A DNA stretch of 64,000 nucleotides from positions 3,227,001 to 3,291,000 of the forward strand of contig NZ_CP048796.1 of assembly GCF_010748935.1 (NCBI RefSeq), written 5' to 3'. Source of the DNA: Providencia vermicola. GTDB taxonomy: Bacteria; Pseudomonadota; Gammaproteobacteria; Enterobacterales; Enterobacteriaceae. Below are positions 1-9,181 of this stretch, piece by piece. The translations under genes were made by a program, and so were the position numbers. Numbering within the stretch: position 1 is the stretch's first letter; every line of letters starts with the position of its first letter. The notes under the pieces were generated by a model. That model was not told the DNA's origin. It worked only from the letters and a program-made list of their open reading frames with translations, and searched no databases.

Positions 1-418
1 AAAACTCTAGCACGATTTGCCCACACCAACCGGGATCGATTCGATGTGCTGTCACATGCACCATTAAACCTAATCGCGCCAATGAAGAACGGCCATCTAA
101 CCATCCTACGAGGTTATCAGGCAGGGTAACAGACTCAAGAGTGACTGCAAGTGCTAATTCTCCTGGGTGAAGGAAAAATGGCTCATTATCATTGAGAATA
201 ATTTCATCGCTCATCACACGGTCAAGCGCTGCATTTACTTCATCTTTCGGGCCACTTAGGTCAATAAAAGCGGCGGTATGTCCTCGAAAAACTCGAAATT
301 GATTTCCTAGGCGCACATCTGCTGTTGCTCCATTGATCCGTTCAATAGGTGGACGAGGGCTAATAACTAACTTTCCTTCATCCATCCATTGAATAATATC
401 GCGGTCACAAAGACGCAT
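1..418 (-). CDS. dcd: dCTP deaminase, 3' part missing (cut by window edge)
   Basis: Deaminates dCTP to dUTP, feeding thymidylate synthesis in the cytosol. Only the first 139 residues are inside the window, against about 193 in the E. coli enzyme, so the truncation is an edge effect. The start ATG gives [12 protein letters not shown], typical of Dcd. The active-site segment [10 protein letters not shown] begins at residue 109 (Arg110-Ser111), and Glu138, the general base in E. coli numbering, is the second-last visible residue. The gene lies 49 bases downstream of udk on the same strand, as in E. coli, so the two are probably co-transcribed as pyrimidine salvage genes. No frameshift is seen. 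Confidence 0.95.
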   Translation of the reverse strand, partial: MRLCDRDIIQWMDEGKLVISPRPPIERINGATADVRLGNQFRVFRGHTAAFIDLSGPKDEVNAALDRVMSDEIILNDNEPFFLHPGELALAVTLESVTLPDNLVGWLDGRSSLARLGLMVHVTAHRIDPGWCGQIVLEF

Positions 419-467
419 GATTATATCCCCCTTCATTATTTTTTATCGCCATGTCGCCTAGCCAAGT

Positions 468-1112
468 TTAGTCTTGGCAAAATTCGCCGATTTTTGCTTT
501 TAAGATATCAATTGCCACACGGTTTTTACCGCCACGAGGCACAATAATATCGGCATACTGCTTCGACGGCTCAATAAACTGTAAGAACATAGGACGCACG
601 GTTTTATTATATTGTTCAATAACCGAATCTAATGTTCTCCCTCTCTCATTTACATCACGTTTTATCCGTCTCATCAAGCAAATATCAAGCGGGGTATCAA
701 CAAAGATCGAAAAATCCATCTCTTCACGTAAACGTTTATCCGTAAGCAGTAAAATCCCCTCGATAATAATGACTTTTTTAGGTTTGAAGTGAATGCTGGT
801 TTCTTTACGTGTATGAGCGACATAGTCATATTGAGGAATTTCTACAGATTTACCGCTTTTTAATGCTTTAAGATGTTGATAAAGCAGGCTATGGTCCATG
901 GAGTTTGGGTGGTCGTAATTGACTTTTAACCGCTCTTCCATTGGTATATCTGTTTGATCTTTATAGTAACAGTCTTCTGGTATAACACCGATATTATGAT
1001 CACCGACCTTTTCCCTTAATTCTCTATATAAGGTACTTGCGATAAGGCTTTTTCCGGATGCAGAAGCTCCTGATATACCTACAATGGTACATTGATGCGC
1101 TATGTCAGTCAT
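468..1112 (-). CDS. udk: Uridine/cytidine kinase
   Basis: Phosphorylates uridine and cytidine to UMP and CMP, the entry step of pyrimidine nucleoside salvage. The 214 residues match the usual length (213 in E. coli). The N-terminus MTDIAHQC is followed by a P-loop GASASGKS at residues 15-22. The nucleoside-binding stretch YYKDQTD and the later [12 protein letters not shown] segment, with its phosphate-binding arginines, are also visible. It is the first gene of a probable udk-dcd unit; a TATAAT-like hexamer lies about 75 bases upstream on the minus strand. The cdd gene about 7 kb away supplies uridine from cytidine, so both belong to one salvage route. Confidence 0.97.
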   Translation of the reverse strand: MTDIAHQCTIVGISGASASGKSLIASTLYRELREKVGDHNIGVIPEDCYYKDQTDIPMEERLKVNYDHPNSMDHSLLYQHLKALKSGKSVEIPQYDYVAHTRKETSIHFKPKKVIIIEGILLLTDKRLREEMDFSIFVDTPLDICLMRRIKRDVNERGRTLDSVIEQYNKTVRPMFLQFIEPSKQYADIIVPRGGKNRVAIDILKAKIGEFCQD

Positions 1113-1329
1113 AAAATGATAACCTGGTTAAATAAATCTGAAATGAAATGCCTAACTTTATCTTCACAAAGTTATGGTTGCCGGAATTATAGGAGTTAAT
1201 GGCGTGAGGTTCCAGCTTCGCAACACAAACAGACTCAAAAAATACCAAATATTAATGGGAAACATCATAAAAAGTGTATGTCAATATGTGACTAAAATAG
1301 TGTGCCCCAAATTGTTATCACTCAACCCG

Positions 1330-2286
1330 CTAAAATTTTTTACGGCCTTCTAAAGCTGCAATGCGATTTTCTATCGATGGATGCGTCGACAATATCGAAT
1401 CACCTTTATTAAAGATATAGGCTGCACTACGGTATGCATCACCAATACCCGACTTATCATATTGCTGTTTTTCATGCTGACCCGAAATTTTTTTCAGTGC
1501 GCTGATCATAGCTTGATTATCGGTGGTTAAATCAACAGCCGCTGCATCGGCCATATATTCACGCGTTCGCGAAAGATAAAAATAGAGAATTTGGGTGATC
1601 CACGGTAAAACAAAGTTAAGAGCTAATAGAATTAGCTGTGCTTTATTAGATGCACTATTTCGGCTACGCCCTGCCGTCCGAATAAATAGTTGGCTAAATA
1701 TATTCGTAATAGTCAGGATCACATTCGCTAAAATACCAACATACAATGTCAATTTAGAATCACCATGAATAATATGCCCAACTTCATGAGCCATCACCGC
1801 TTGAACTTCGTGACGATTGAGTGTTTGCAATAAACCTCGAGTGACACCGACTAAAGCGTTTTTAGCGCCCCAACCGGCAGCAAATGCGTTAGGCTCATCA
1901 CTGTCTAAAATATACAGGCGAGGCACATAGCGTAAAGTAGCACTTAAACTGAGCTCTTCTAAAATATTATACAGTTGTCTTTCTTCAGGAGTGCTGGCAT
2001 TTTGCGCTGTAATTTCTTTTGCGTTCAGACCTGCTAACATCATTTTATGGCCACGAAAATGAATATATACCAATCCTAAAACGGTAAGCCCTAAAATAAT
2101 TAATGTTGCTACTGGTAGTTTTTCAAAAGTCACAAATATGAGCATATTTTCAAAAAATCCAATACGCTCGTCTGAGTGCGTCGCTGTATCTGCTAATAAA
2201 CCGACGATCAGCATAATAAATATATAACTAATGACCACCAATCGCGTACGAAAATTATTTTTACGTATGATGTTTCTAAAATCCAT
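1330..2286 (-). CDS. HtpX-like M48 family membrane zinc protease
   Basis: Predicted integral-membrane metalloprotease of peptidase family M48. With the start at 2286 (MDFRNIIRKNN) it has 318 residues: transmembrane segments near 15-34 and 56-74, the zinc motif HEVGH at 167-171, two further hydrophobic segments near 180-215, and a later glutamate in SRTREYMAD as third zinc ligand. A longer reading from 2337 would translate through a perfect hairpin and lacks a ribosome site, so the inner ATG is preferred. It differs from classical E. coli HtpX at the N-terminus and sits directly after lemA, a pairing seen in many bacteria. Expected role: membrane protein quality control; substrate unknown. Confidence 0.85.
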   Translation of the reverse strand: MDFRNIIRKNNFRTRLVVISYIFIMLIVGLLADTATHSDERIGFFENMLIFVTFEKLPVATLIILGLTVLGLVYIHFRGHKMMLAGLNAKEITAQNASTPEERQLYNILEELSLSATLRYVPRLYILDSDEPNAFAAGWGAKNALVGVTRGLLQTLNRHEVQAVMAHEVGHIIHGDSKLTLYVGILANVILTITNIFSQLFIRTAGRSRNSASNKAQLILLALNFVLPWITQILYFYLSRTREYMADAAAVDLTTDNQAMISALKKISGQHEKQQYDKSGIGDAYRSAAYIFNKGDSILSTHPSIENRIAALEGRKKF

Positions 2287-2304
2287 GAACAAGTACTCTG
2301 TATA

Positions 2305-2332
2305 ATTTGTTAGGGGCATCCCCCTAACAAAT
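2305..2332 (-). promoter_or_regulatory. Perfect 12-bp hairpin between lemA and the htpX-like gene
   Basis: Positions 2305-2316 and 2321-2332 are perfect inverted complements around the four-base loop CATC; the core of each arm is GTTAGGGG / CCCCTAAC. The hairpin fills most of the gap between the lemA stop and the preferred protease start. No T-run follows on the minus strand, so it is more likely an RNA stability, processing or translation-control element than a full terminator. Confidence 0.6.
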
Positions 2333-2352
2333 ATCATTAACGATTGTCGTTT

Positions 2353-2913
2353 TTAATCAAAATTAATACGGCGAGCTTCCTCACTCTTAATCGTTTCTTC
2401 ATCAAGACGCCAGTAGTCTTTATCGATTTTCAAACTCGGAATAATGCCGACGATAAGCGCTGCTGGCATTGAAGCAATATACGCTTTGTAGCTTTCCAAT
2501 GCGCGATTATAACCGCGTTTCGCAAACGAAAGTTTATTCTCTGATGAAACGATTTCCTCTTGTAAATTGGCCATAATCGCGTCTGATTTCAGCTCTGGAT
2601 AGGCTTCTACAGCAACATTAATCGCACCACTGGTCACCATTTTTGATAAAGCATCTTCCGCTTCTCGCGCCTGTGCACCTGTTGCGGTTTGAGCTTTTGT
2701 TCTCAGCTCAGTAATTTTACTGAAAACCTCTGACTCATGACTTAAATATTTTTTGACCGTTGCCAGCAAACTATCAAATACTTTTCCACGGCGATCTAAT
2801 TGCACTGAGATTTCAGTTTCGCTCGATATAACAGCTTCACGCATGGCGACAATACGGTTATAAAAGTAAATAACAATCAATACTAAAACGACAATCAAAA
2901 TTAAAAATTTCAT
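2353..2913 (-). CDS. lemA: LemA family protein
   Basis: Small membrane-anchored coiled-coil protein of the LemA family, 186 residues. One N-terminal transmembrane helix (roughly residues 2-19, FLILIVVLVLIVIYFYN) is followed by long helical segments rich in Glu, Lys and Ala, as in the known four-helix LemA fold. The start at 2913 is chosen because AAGGTGA lies just upstream; a GTG six bases earlier overlaps that ribosome site. It precedes the M48 protease gene and is probably co-transcribed with it. The molecular function of LemA proteins is poorly known; pairing with M48 proteases suggests a membrane-proteolysis partner, which is inference. Confidence 0.9.
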   Translation of the reverse strand: MKFLILIVVLVLIVIYFYNRIVAMREAVISSETEISVQLDRRGKVFDSLLATVKKYLSHESEVFSKITELRTKAQTATGAQAREAEDALSKMVTSGAINVAVEAYPELKSDAIMANLQEEIVSSENKLSFAKRGYNRALESYKAYIASMPAALIVGIIPSLKIDKDYWRLDEETIKSEEARRINFD

Positions 2914-3095
2914 AATCACCTTTTAGGCATCCGCCATAGGAAAAAAATGCAATATTAATGCCCTAACTTAACAGGTATTCATTAAACATTATATATTCAG
3001 CATTCTACGCTATCCTCATGAAATAGAGAAATAACCAAATAATAAATCAGAAAAATCGAAATGAGTTAAATCAGGAAGAAGCGGTGTTAGTAAGC

Positions 3096-3138
3096 TGAAA
3101 AATAAGGATCTATCCCATTAAATTGAAATAGATCCTTA
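3096..3138 (-). terminator. Terminator downstream of apbC
   Basis: An 11-base perfect inverted repeat (3103-3113 and 3128-3138, TAAGGATCTAT and its complement) has a 14-base loop and is followed on the minus strand by TATTTTTC. It lies 14 bases past the apbC stop. Confidence 0.7.
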
Positions 3139-3152
3139 CAATAAGCAGAGTA

Positions 3153-4265
3153 TTAAACTGCGCGGAATGAGATCTCAGTTGGGATTTTATCCCCTTCCCA
3201 GTACATTAGTGACGAAATATTTGACGCAATTTCTCGATAAATATCCGCAAATTCACCTTCAGGGTCACGCATCACCGTTGGTTGACCACGATCTAAGTCT
3301 TCACGCAGTGAGATATGCAATGGAATTTGCCCTAACAGTTTAGTGTTATATTTCTCAGCAAGTTTCTCTGCACCACCGGTACCAAAAATCGGCTCGACAT
3401 GCCCACAATTGCTACAGATATGTGCGCTCATGTTTTCCACAATGCCAAGGACAGGGACATTCACTTTCTTAAACATCACAATCCCTTTCATCGCATCCAC
3501 CAGCGCGATATCTTGTGGCGTTGTCACAACCACAGCACCTGTAACCGGAATATTTTGTGACAGCGTCAACTGAATATCCCCCGTACCCGGTGGCATATCG
3601 ATAACTAAATAATCTAAATCTGGCCATAAGGTATCTTGCAACATTTGCATCAACGCTTTACTTGCCATTGGGCCACGCCAGACCATTGCGTTGTCATCAG
3701 TAACCAAATAACCGATTGAGTTTGTCGCGAGGCCATATGCCATAATCGGTGCCATGTGCTGGCCATCTGGTGATGTTGGACGTTCCATGGTAGTTCCCAG
3801 CATGTTAGGGATCGATGGACCATAAATATCCGCATCAAGAATACCGACTTTTGCCCCTTCTTGAGCTAGTGCTAACGCAAGGTTGACAGAGGTACTGGAT
3901 TTACCGACCCCACCTTTACCAGAACTCACAGCCAAAATATTACGCACACCATTAATGCCAGCTAAATCATTTGCACGTTTTAGTGTCGTTATGTCGTGAC
4001 GTAGTTTCCATTCAACTGCGTGAGCGCCAGTAACTTGTTTCAGTTCTGCCGTTTTTTCGCTGATCAGTGCCTGAAAAGGCCCTTTCCAAACGAATGGCAT
4101 CACGAGTTCGACATGCAACACATTATCCAACATTGCGCAATGATGTAATGCTTTGATAGAAATCAGATTGCGCTTCAGTGTTGGGTGTGTAAATGAAGCC
4201 AAAACAGTGGAGACTTTTTCAGTCAGCAGTTCTGGGTTGTTCTGCTCGGGGGATTTATCGTTCAT
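3153..4265 (-). CDS. apbC: Iron-sulfur cluster carrier protein ApbC/Mrp
   Basis: P-loop ATPase of the Mrp/NBP35 family that carries and delivers Fe-S clusters to cytosolic apoproteins. The 370 residues comprise an N-terminal MIP18-like (DUF59) segment (about 10-95), a deviant Walker A SGKGGVGKSS at 115-124, the VIDMPPGTGD motif near 221-230, and a CxxC cluster site at Cys284/Cys287. The start is supported by AAGGAG six bases upstream. It is divergent from metG, as in E. coli. Clients plausibly include the Fe-S enzymes MoaA, BioB and DinG encoded elsewhere in this window, though that link is general knowledge rather than seen here. Confidence 0.96.
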   Translation of the reverse strand: MNDKSPEQNNPELLTEKVSTVLASFTHPTLKRNLISIKALHHCAMLDNVLHVELVMPFVWKGPFQALISEKTAELKQVTGAHAVEWKLRHDITTLKRANDLAGINGVRNILAVSSGKGGVGKSSTSVNLALALAQEGAKVGILDADIYGPSIPNMLGTTMERPTSPDGQHMAPIMAYGLATNSIGYLVTDDNAMVWRGPMASKALMQMLQDTLWPDLDYLVIDMPPGTGDIQLTLSQNIPVTGAVVVTTPQDIALVDAMKGIVMFKKVNVPVLGIVENMSAHICSNCGHVEPIFGTGGAEKLAEKYNTKLLGQIPLHISLREDLDRGQPTVMRDPEGEFADIYREIASNISSLMYWEGDKIPTEISFRAV

Positions 4266-4625
4266 CCCGGCTCCTTTATTTTATATTTTTAACACTATGA
4301 TATACCCCAAATAATTCGAGGTGCAGCTCACAACAGGCTAATAAAAGCTAGCCATATGGAAGGTGTTAAGACTAGTGTGAATATGCTAATCCCCATTCCA
4401 CAACGTAACGCTACAACTTGAAGTATCACGAGTATACTTTGACTACTGTTCATCATAACAGAGAACCACAAAAATAGTGATCGCCTTCCTAACTAAAAGC
4501 CACTGAACAGCAAAAAAACCCTTTTTCGTCTGATTTGACAATTAATATCCTATTACCCTAGCAGCGAAAGTTGTGATCGGGTAACATCAAAGTCCCTTTT
4601 TAATTACGGAAGTAAGATCATTACT
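4266..4625. other. apbC-metG divergent intergenic region
   Basis: The 360-base gap between divergent apbC and metG holds a palindromic repeat element (4301-4436). Beyond it is a metG leader with a TTGACA hexamer at 4535-4540 but no convincing -10 at standard spacing. No coding potential was recognised. Confidence 0.6.
4301..4436. repeat. Palindromic intergenic repeat element, copy 1
   Basis: About 136 bases with imperfect inverted ends. The left end is TATACCCCAAATAATTCGAG followed by GTGCAGC; the right end read on the minus strand is TATACTCGTGATACTTCAAG followed by TTGTAGC. I recall the same end pattern (TATACCC...ATTCGAGTTGCAG) in dispersed repeats of Photorhabdus, Yersinia, Serratia and Proteus intergenic regions. 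It codes for nothing and lies between two promoters. Mobility or a transcript role cannot be judged from one sequence. Confidence 0.65.
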
Positions 4626-6653
4626 ATGTCTCAAGTCGCGAATAAACTATTGGTAACCTGTGCGTTACCCTATGCTAACGGTTCAATCCATCTCGGTCAT
4701 ATTCTGGAGCACATTCAGGCTGATATTTGGGTCCGTTATCAGCGAATGCGCGGCAAAGAGGTTCACTTTATTTGTGCAGATGATGCACACGGCACACCAA
4801 TCATGCTTAAAGCTCAGCAATTAGGTGTTTCTCCGGAAGATATGATTGCCGCAGTGAACCAAGAGCATCAGGAAGATTTTGCTGGTTTTTCGATCAGTTA
4901 CGATAACTATCACTCCACACACAGTGAAGAAAATAAACAGTTATCAGAGCTGATCTACAGTAAATTGAAAAATAACGGTTTTATTAAAAATCGTACTATT
5001 TCACAGCTTTACGATCCTGAAAAAGGCATGTTCTTGCCTGATCGTTTTGTCAAAGGCACCTGCCCAACCTGTAAAGCAGAAGATCAATATGGCGATAACT
5101 GCGAAGTCTGTGGTGCGACTTATAGTCCGACAGAACTGATTAATCCGCGTTCCGTTGTCTCTGGTGCAACACCTGAAATGCGTGATACCGAGCACTTCTT
5201 CTTTGATTTGCCTGCCTTTAGCGACATGCTGCAAGCGTGGACACGCTCAGGCGCGCTGCAAGAGCAAGTTGCGAATAAAATGCAAGAGTGGTTTGAGTCA
5301 GGACTGCAACAGTGGGATATCACCCGGGATGCGCCATATTTTGGTTTTGAAATCCCAGATGCGCCGGGCAAATATTTTTATGTTTGGCTAGACGCCCCTA
5401 TCGGTTATATGGGGTCGTTTAAAAACCTATGTGATAAACGGGCTGATATCAATTTTGATGAGTTTTGGAATAAAGACTCAAAAACCGATCTGTATCACTT
5501 TATCGGCAAAGATATCGTTTATTTCCATAGCCTATTCTGGCCGGCAATGCTTGAAGGCAGCGAATATCGTAAGCCAACTAACCTGTTTGTTCATGGTTAC
5601 GTGACGGTCAATGGGGCAAAAATGTCTAAATCACGCGGCACCTTTATTACCGCGCGTTCTTACCTTGATCATTTGGATGCCGATTGCCTACGTTACTATT
5701 ACGCGGCCAAGCTTTCATCACGTATCGATGATATCGACTTGAATTTAGAAGACTTTGTTCAACGCGTAAACAGTGACATCGTCAATAAAGTCGTTAACCT
5801 TGCCTCACGTAATGCCGGTTTTATTGCTAAGCGCTTTGGCGGGAAGCTGTCAGCTAAATTGGCTGACCCTGAACTATATCAGCAATTTGTTGATGCAGCC
5901 CAAACTATTGGCGAGGCTTATACAAGCCGTGAATACGGTAAAGCCGTGCGTGAAATTATGGCACTCGCAGATATTGCAAACCGCTATGTTGATGATAAAG
6001 CCCCTTGGGTTGTTGCAAAACAAGAAGGTAAAGACCAAGAGCTACAAGATATCTGTTCAATGGGTATCAATCTGTTCCGTGTGTTAATGACTTATTTGAA
6101 ACCCATTCTACCAGGACTGGCAAAACGCGCAGAAGCGTTCCTCAATGTTGATCTGGCATGGGATTCCATTGCAAAGCCATTGACTGACCATGAAGTTGCA
6201 CCCTTTAAAGCGCTGTTTACCCGCATTGAAATGGCGAAGGTTGATGCTATGGTTGAAGCTTCTAAAGAAAGTATTAAACCCGCTAAAGTCCTGACGGGTC
6301 CACTTGCCGATGATCCAATTCAAGAAACCATCTCCTTTGATGATTTTGCTAAAATTGATCTACGCATTGCGTTGATCAAGCAAGCTGACTTTGTTGAAGG
6401 TTCTGATAAGCTATTGAAACTACAATTAGATATTGGTGGCGAGACGCGTCAAGTGTTCTCTGGTATTCGCAGTGCCTACCCTGACCCGAAAGCATTAGAA
6501 GGTAAACTGACGGTCATGGTGGCAAACTTAGCACCTCGAAAAATGCGCTTTGGTATGTCTGAAGGTATGGTGATGGCTGCGGGTCCTGGTGGGAAGGATA
6601 TTTACCTACTTAGCCCTGATAGCGGTGCTCAACCAGGAATGCAAGTAAAATAA
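4626..6653 (+). CDS. metG: Methionyl-tRNA synthetase
   Basis: Charges tRNA-Met with methionine for initiation and elongation. The 675 residues fit the long class I form with a C-terminal dimerisation domain. Visible are the HIGH-type motif HLGH at 22-25, the zinc knuckle with paired CxxC (CPTC and CEVC, about residues 145-161), the KMSKS loop at 332-336 exactly as in E. coli, and a C-terminal OB-fold tRNA-binding domain from about 570 ([16 protein letters not shown] onward). It is divergent from apbC and ends at a strong terminator, so it is probably monocistronic. Confidence 0.98.
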   Translation: MSQVANKLLVTCALPYANGSIHLGHILEHIQADIWVRYQRMRGKEVHFICADDAHGTPIMLKAQQLGVSPEDMIAAVNQEHQEDFAGFSISYDNYHSTHSEENKQLSELIYSKLKNNGFIKNRTISQLYDPEKGMFLPDRFVKGTCPTCKAEDQYGDNCEVCGATYSPTELINPRSVVSGATPEMRDTEHFFFDLPAFSDMLQAWTRSGALQEQVANKMQEWFESGLQQWDITRDAPYFGFEIPDAPGKYFYVWLDAPIGYMGSFKNLCDKRADINFDEFWNKDSKTDLYHFIGKDIVYFHSLFWPAMLEGSEYRKPTNLFVHGYVTVNGAKMSKSRGTFITARSYLDHLDADCLRYYYAAKLSSRIDDIDLNLEDFVQRVNSDIVNKVVNLASRNAGFIAKRFGGKLSAKLADPELYQQFVDAAQTIGEAYTSREYGKAVREIMALADIANRYVDDKAPWVVAKQEGKDQELQDICSMGINLFRVLMTYLKPILPGLAKRAEAFLNVDLAWDSIAKPLTDHEVAPFKALFTRIEMAKVDAMVEASKESIKPAKVLTGPLADDPIQETISFDDFAKIDLRIALIKQADFVEGSDKLLKLQLDIGGETRQVFSGIRSAYPDPKALEGKLTVMVANLAPRKMRFGMSEGMVMAAGPGGKDIYLLSPDSGAQPGMQVK

Positions 6654-6693
6654 AATAACGCAACCTACTCTGGAAAGAGTTAATTATTAAGCG

Positions 6694-6727
6694 AAAAGCG
6701 GAGAATGATGAATTCTCCGCTTTTTTT
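6694..6727 (+). terminator. metG terminator
   Basis: A 13-base perfect stem (6694-6706 with 6712-6724, core AGCGGAGAAT) with loop GATGA is followed by a run of T ending at 6727. This is a textbook intrinsic terminator 40 bases after metG. Confidence 0.92.
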
Positions 6728-6740
6728 ATCACCTTTTAAC

Positions 6741-6756
6741 TGTGATCTGTAGCACA
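6741..6756 (+). promoter_or_regulatory. CRP-cAMP site upstream of yohJ
   Basis: TGTGA-TCTGTA-GCACA matches the CRP consensus TGTGA-N6-TCACA at nine of ten positions. A TATGAT -10 candidate lies at 6773-6778. Spacing to this -10 is about five bases short of a standard class II promoter, so the promoter itself is less certain than the site. Confidence 0.6.
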
Positions 6757-6808
6757 ATAATAAAGTTAATTGTATGATGAATGCACTTAGCATAATAGGA
6801 CGGGTCTC

Positions 6809-7282
6809 ATGTCATTAAAACAAGTGCTGATAACCGGATGGCAGTATTTACGTGCTTTTGTCATACTTTATCTCTGCCTAATCATTGGGAACTTGTTATC
6901 AACACTACTGCCATTTTCTGTTCCCGGTAGCATCATCGGTATGTTAATACTGTTTGTGTTACTCGCTTTACAAATTATTCCTGCGCATTGGGCGCAACCG
7001 GGTTGCTCACTTTTACTAAAAAATATGACACTGCTGTTCGTACCCATCGGTATTGGCATCATGAACTACTACAGTCAATTAAGTCAGCAACTGGTTCCCA
7101 TTCTTGTAGCCTGCTTTATCAGTACGTTAGTGGTGATGGGGGTGGTAGCTTTTAGTTCTCACTACATCCATAAAGAGCGTCAAATCGTTGGGGCAAAGCC
7201 AGATGAGGTCCCCCTTCCCCCTGAAGAACCAACAAAAATACCAACAGATAATCAGCAAGATAAGGGGAATGGCAAATGTTAG
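6809..7282 (+). CDS. yohJ: LrgA/CidA family membrane protein YohJ
   Basis: Small holin-like subunit of a two-component LrgA/LrgB membrane system. The 157 residues show four hydrophobic helices (about 15-35, 40-57, 70-88, 97-120) and the family signature [11 protein letters not shown] near residue 40. The C-terminal tail is longer than in E. coli YohJ (about 132 residues) and is Pro/Glu/Lys rich and cytosolic in character. It overlaps yohK by 7 bases, so the two are translated together. LrgAB-type systems have been described as murein hydrolase modulators and, in Bacillus, as a pyruvate transporter; which applies here is unknown. A CRP site upstream suggests carbon control. Confidence 0.9.
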   Translation: MSLKQVLITGWQYLRAFVILYLCLIIGNLLSTLLPFSVPGSIIGMLILFVLLALQIIPAHWAQPGCSLLLKNMTLLFVPIGIGIMNYYSQLSQQLVPILVACFISTLVVMGVVAFSSHYIHKERQIVGAKPDEVPLPPEEPTKIPTDNQQDKGNGKC

Positions 7283-7971
7283 AGCATATTTGGTGGTCAC
7301 TACCGTTAACGATCGCTGTTTTTTATCTGGCACGGTTTTTATCGGTTAAATTAAAACTCCCACTGTTGAATCCATTATTAGTTGCGATAGCGATTATTGT
7401 GCCATTGCTGATTTTCACTCATACCCCCTATGAGCACTATTTCGCGGGCAGTAAAATTCTGAATGACCTATTGCAACCTGCTGTTGTTGCATTGGCATTT
7501 CCACTTTATGAGCAAATGCATCAAATTCGTGCCCAATGGAAATCTTTATTCAGCATATGTTTAGCCGGTAGTTTAGTCGCTATGTTTACTGGTACAGCCA
7601 TTGCTTTATGGTTAGGTGCAACACCTGATATTGCGGCATCAGTATTACCAAAATCTGTTACAACACCTATTGCAATGGCTGTTGCTGATTCTATTGGTGG
7701 TATTCCCGCGATTAGTGCAGCTTGCGTCATTTTTGTTGGGATGTTAGGTGCTATGTTTGGCCATTCATTGTTCGATGCTTTACGTATTCGAACACATGCC
7801 TCACGAGGACTGGCTATGGGCACAGCGTCTCATGCTTTAGGAACAGCTCGTTGTGCAGAAATTAATTATATTGAAGGTGCTTATAGTTCTTTAGCATTAA
7901 TGACCTGTGGGATTATTACATCCTTACTCGCCCCGTTTATCTTCCCTGTCATACTTCATCTTTTCGGCTAG
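7276..7971 (+). CDS. yohK: LrgB/CidB family membrane protein YohK
   Basis: Larger partner of YohJ, 231 residues with about seven hydrophobic segments. The conserved LrgB core is visible: [19 protein letters not shown] near residues 130-148 and [17 protein letters not shown] near 178-194. Its ATG lies within the last codons of yohJ, a sign of translational coupling. It ends 15 bases before an intrinsic terminator, so yohJ-yohK forms a two-gene operon. Proposed roles for the family are holin-like control of autolysis or small carboxylate transport. I vaguely recall reports linking E. coli YohJK to 3-hydroxypropionate export, but cannot check this here. Confidence 0.9.
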   Translation: MLEHIWWSLPLTIAVFYLARFLSVKLKLPLLNPLLVAIAIIVPLLIFTHTPYEHYFAGSKILNDLLQPAVVALAFPLYEQMHQIRAQWKSLFSICLAGSLVAMFTGTAIALWLGATPDIAASVLPKSVTTPIAMAVADSIGGIPAISAACVIFVGMLGAMFGHSLFDALRIRTHASRGLAMGTASHALGTARCAEINYIEGAYSSLALMTCGIITSLLAPFIFPVILHLFG

Positions 7972-7985
7972 ACTCAATACAACGA

Positions 7986-8017
7986 AGAGAGGCTTATCGC
8001 CTCTCTCACTCTTTTTT
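7986..8017 (+). terminator. yohJK terminator
   Basis: An eight-base perfect stem AGAGAGGC (7986-7993) with GCCTCTCT (7999-8006), loop TTATC, is followed by CACTCTTTTTT. Confidence 0.85.
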
Positions 8018-8079
8018 GCATCAAAAACTTGAGATACATCTCTCAATTATAAAATTTGTTTCATTCATTTCACAAAAAT

Positions 8080-8123
8080 AGTGACTACAGTCACATATGA
8101 GGGTATGGCTTATTACATATACT
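8080..8123 (+). promoter_or_regulatory. CRP-dependent promoter of cdd
   Basis: AGTGA-CTACAG-TCACA at 8080-8095 matches the CRP consensus at nine of ten positions. A TATACT -10 at 8118-8123 puts the CRP centre about 42 bases before the expected start point, the class II geometry. E. coli cdd is known to be activated by CRP and repressed by CytR. An AT-rich TTTCATTCATTTCAC stretch just upstream could be a CytR contact, which is weaker evidence. Confidence 0.75.
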
Positions 8124-8217
8124 CTCAATCATTCGAGGTATAGTTAAACGACGAGAAAAGGAGTCGCTAGGAAGCTAAACACCATACCTCAACATAAAGC
8201 GCCGCCATTGAGTATAG
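8115..8217. repeat. Possible degenerate palindromic repeat in the cdd leader
   Basis: The left end ATACTCTCAATCATTCGAGG and the right end, read on the minus strand as TATACTCAATGG...GTTGAGGTATGG, form an imperfect inverted pair. Both resemble the ends of the element at 4301-4436. Internal CGAC / GTCG arms allow a nested hairpin. Conservation is low, and the -10 of cdd falls inside the left end, so this may be chance or a promoter built from an old repeat copy. Confidence 0.3.
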
Positions 8218-8247
8218 AATGTAAGCAAGTCATTAGGAGAGCAACTC

Positions 8248-9135
8248 ATGCATTCAAGATTTAAGTCCGCTTGGTCTCAACTTCCAGAAAAGTTACAAAC
8301 TGCGCTCAGACCTATTATTGATACACCTGACTTTCAAGCGATGCTGAGTGCCGAACACGTTAATCAGATTAAAACTGATTGCGGTTATAGTGACAGCGAG
8401 CTGGCATTTTTATTATTACCCTTCGCCGCCGCCTATGCCGTTACCCCAATTTCACACTTTAATGTGGGCGCAATTGCCCGTGGTGTGAGTGGTAACCTGT
8501 ATTTCGGTGCTAATATGGAGTTCAGTGGTGTCGCTATCGCGCAAACTATCCACGCCGAGCAGTGTGCGGTGACACATGCGTGGTTAAAGGGCGAAAAACA
8601 ATTAGCGTCGATCACCGTCAACTATACGCCATGTGGTCATTGCCGACAGTTTATGAACGAATTACGGGGTGGTGGCCAAATCGCAATCCACTTACCAGAA
8701 CGCCAACCAGCAACATTGCATGATTACTTGCCCGATTCATTTGGTCCATCTGACTTAGAAATCACAACGCTACTGCTGGATACCGTTGATCATGGTTACA
8801 GTACGCCTAGCCGTAACCGGTTATTATGTGCTGCTATTGAAGCTGCAAACCAGTCACACGCACCTTATAGTCAATCCCATTCAGGCATTGCACTACAGCT
8901 AAAAGATGGCTCATTATTTACTGGCCGCTATGCCGAAAATGCCGCATTCAACCCAAGTCTACCGCCACTGCAAGCGGCATTGATTATGGTTAATTTAGCA
9001 GGTAAAGGTATGCATGCCATTGAACAAGCGGTGTTAGTTGAGAAACAAGATGCTATCGTTAAGCAGTGGTGTATAACTGAAAATACATTGCAGGCGCTCG
9101 GTTGCCAGCAAAAAGAGGTCATTTATCTCGATTAA
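8248..9135 (+). CDS. cdd: Cytidine deaminase
   Basis: Deaminates cytidine and deoxycytidine to uridine and deoxyuridine. The 295-residue protein is the long dimeric form of E. coli type. The zinc site is intact: His102-Ala-Glu104 (HAEQCAV) and Cys129/Cys132 (PCGHC), the same numbers as in E. coli. The FNVGAIARG substrate segment is at 71-79, and a second catalytically degenerate deaminase fold occupies the C-terminal half from about 190. AGGAGA precedes the ATG. It is flanked upstream by a CRP promoter and downstream by a terminator, so it is monocistronic; the yohJ-yohK-cdd order is as in E. coli. Confidence 0.97.
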   Translation: MHSRFKSAWSQLPEKLQTALRPIIDTPDFQAMLSAEHVNQIKTDCGYSDSELAFLLLPFAAAYAVTPISHFNVGAIARGVSGNLYFGANMEFSGVAIAQTIHAEQCAVTHAWLKGEKQLASITVNYTPCGHCRQFMNELRGGGQIAIHLPERQPATLHDYLPDSFGPSDLEITTLLLDTVDHGYSTPSRNRLLCAAIEAANQSHAPYSQSHSGIALQLKDGSLFTGRYAENAAFNPSLPPLQAALIMVNLAGKGMHAIEQAVLVEKQDAIVKQWCITENTLQALGCQQKEVIYLD

Positions 9136-9149
9136 TTGTTTATCTGTTT

Positions 9150-9181
9150 AACTGCCGCCAAATAAAATAGCGGCAGTTTTA
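9150..9181 (+). terminator. cdd terminator
   Basis: A nine-base perfect stem AACTGCCGC (9150-9158) with GCGGCAGTT (9170-9178) and an 11-base loop is followed by a short T run. Confidence 0.85.

Noticed and set aside
2287-2337. N-terminal extension of the M48 protease
   Set aside because: It would translate a perfect hairpin and has no ribosome site; the ATG at 2286 gives the expected N-terminus.
5001-5391. Several long frames antisense or shifted within metG, and similar ones in maeA, mmsA, bioF and others
   Set aside because: They lie wholly inside well-supported genes, lack ribosome sites and show non-protein composition.
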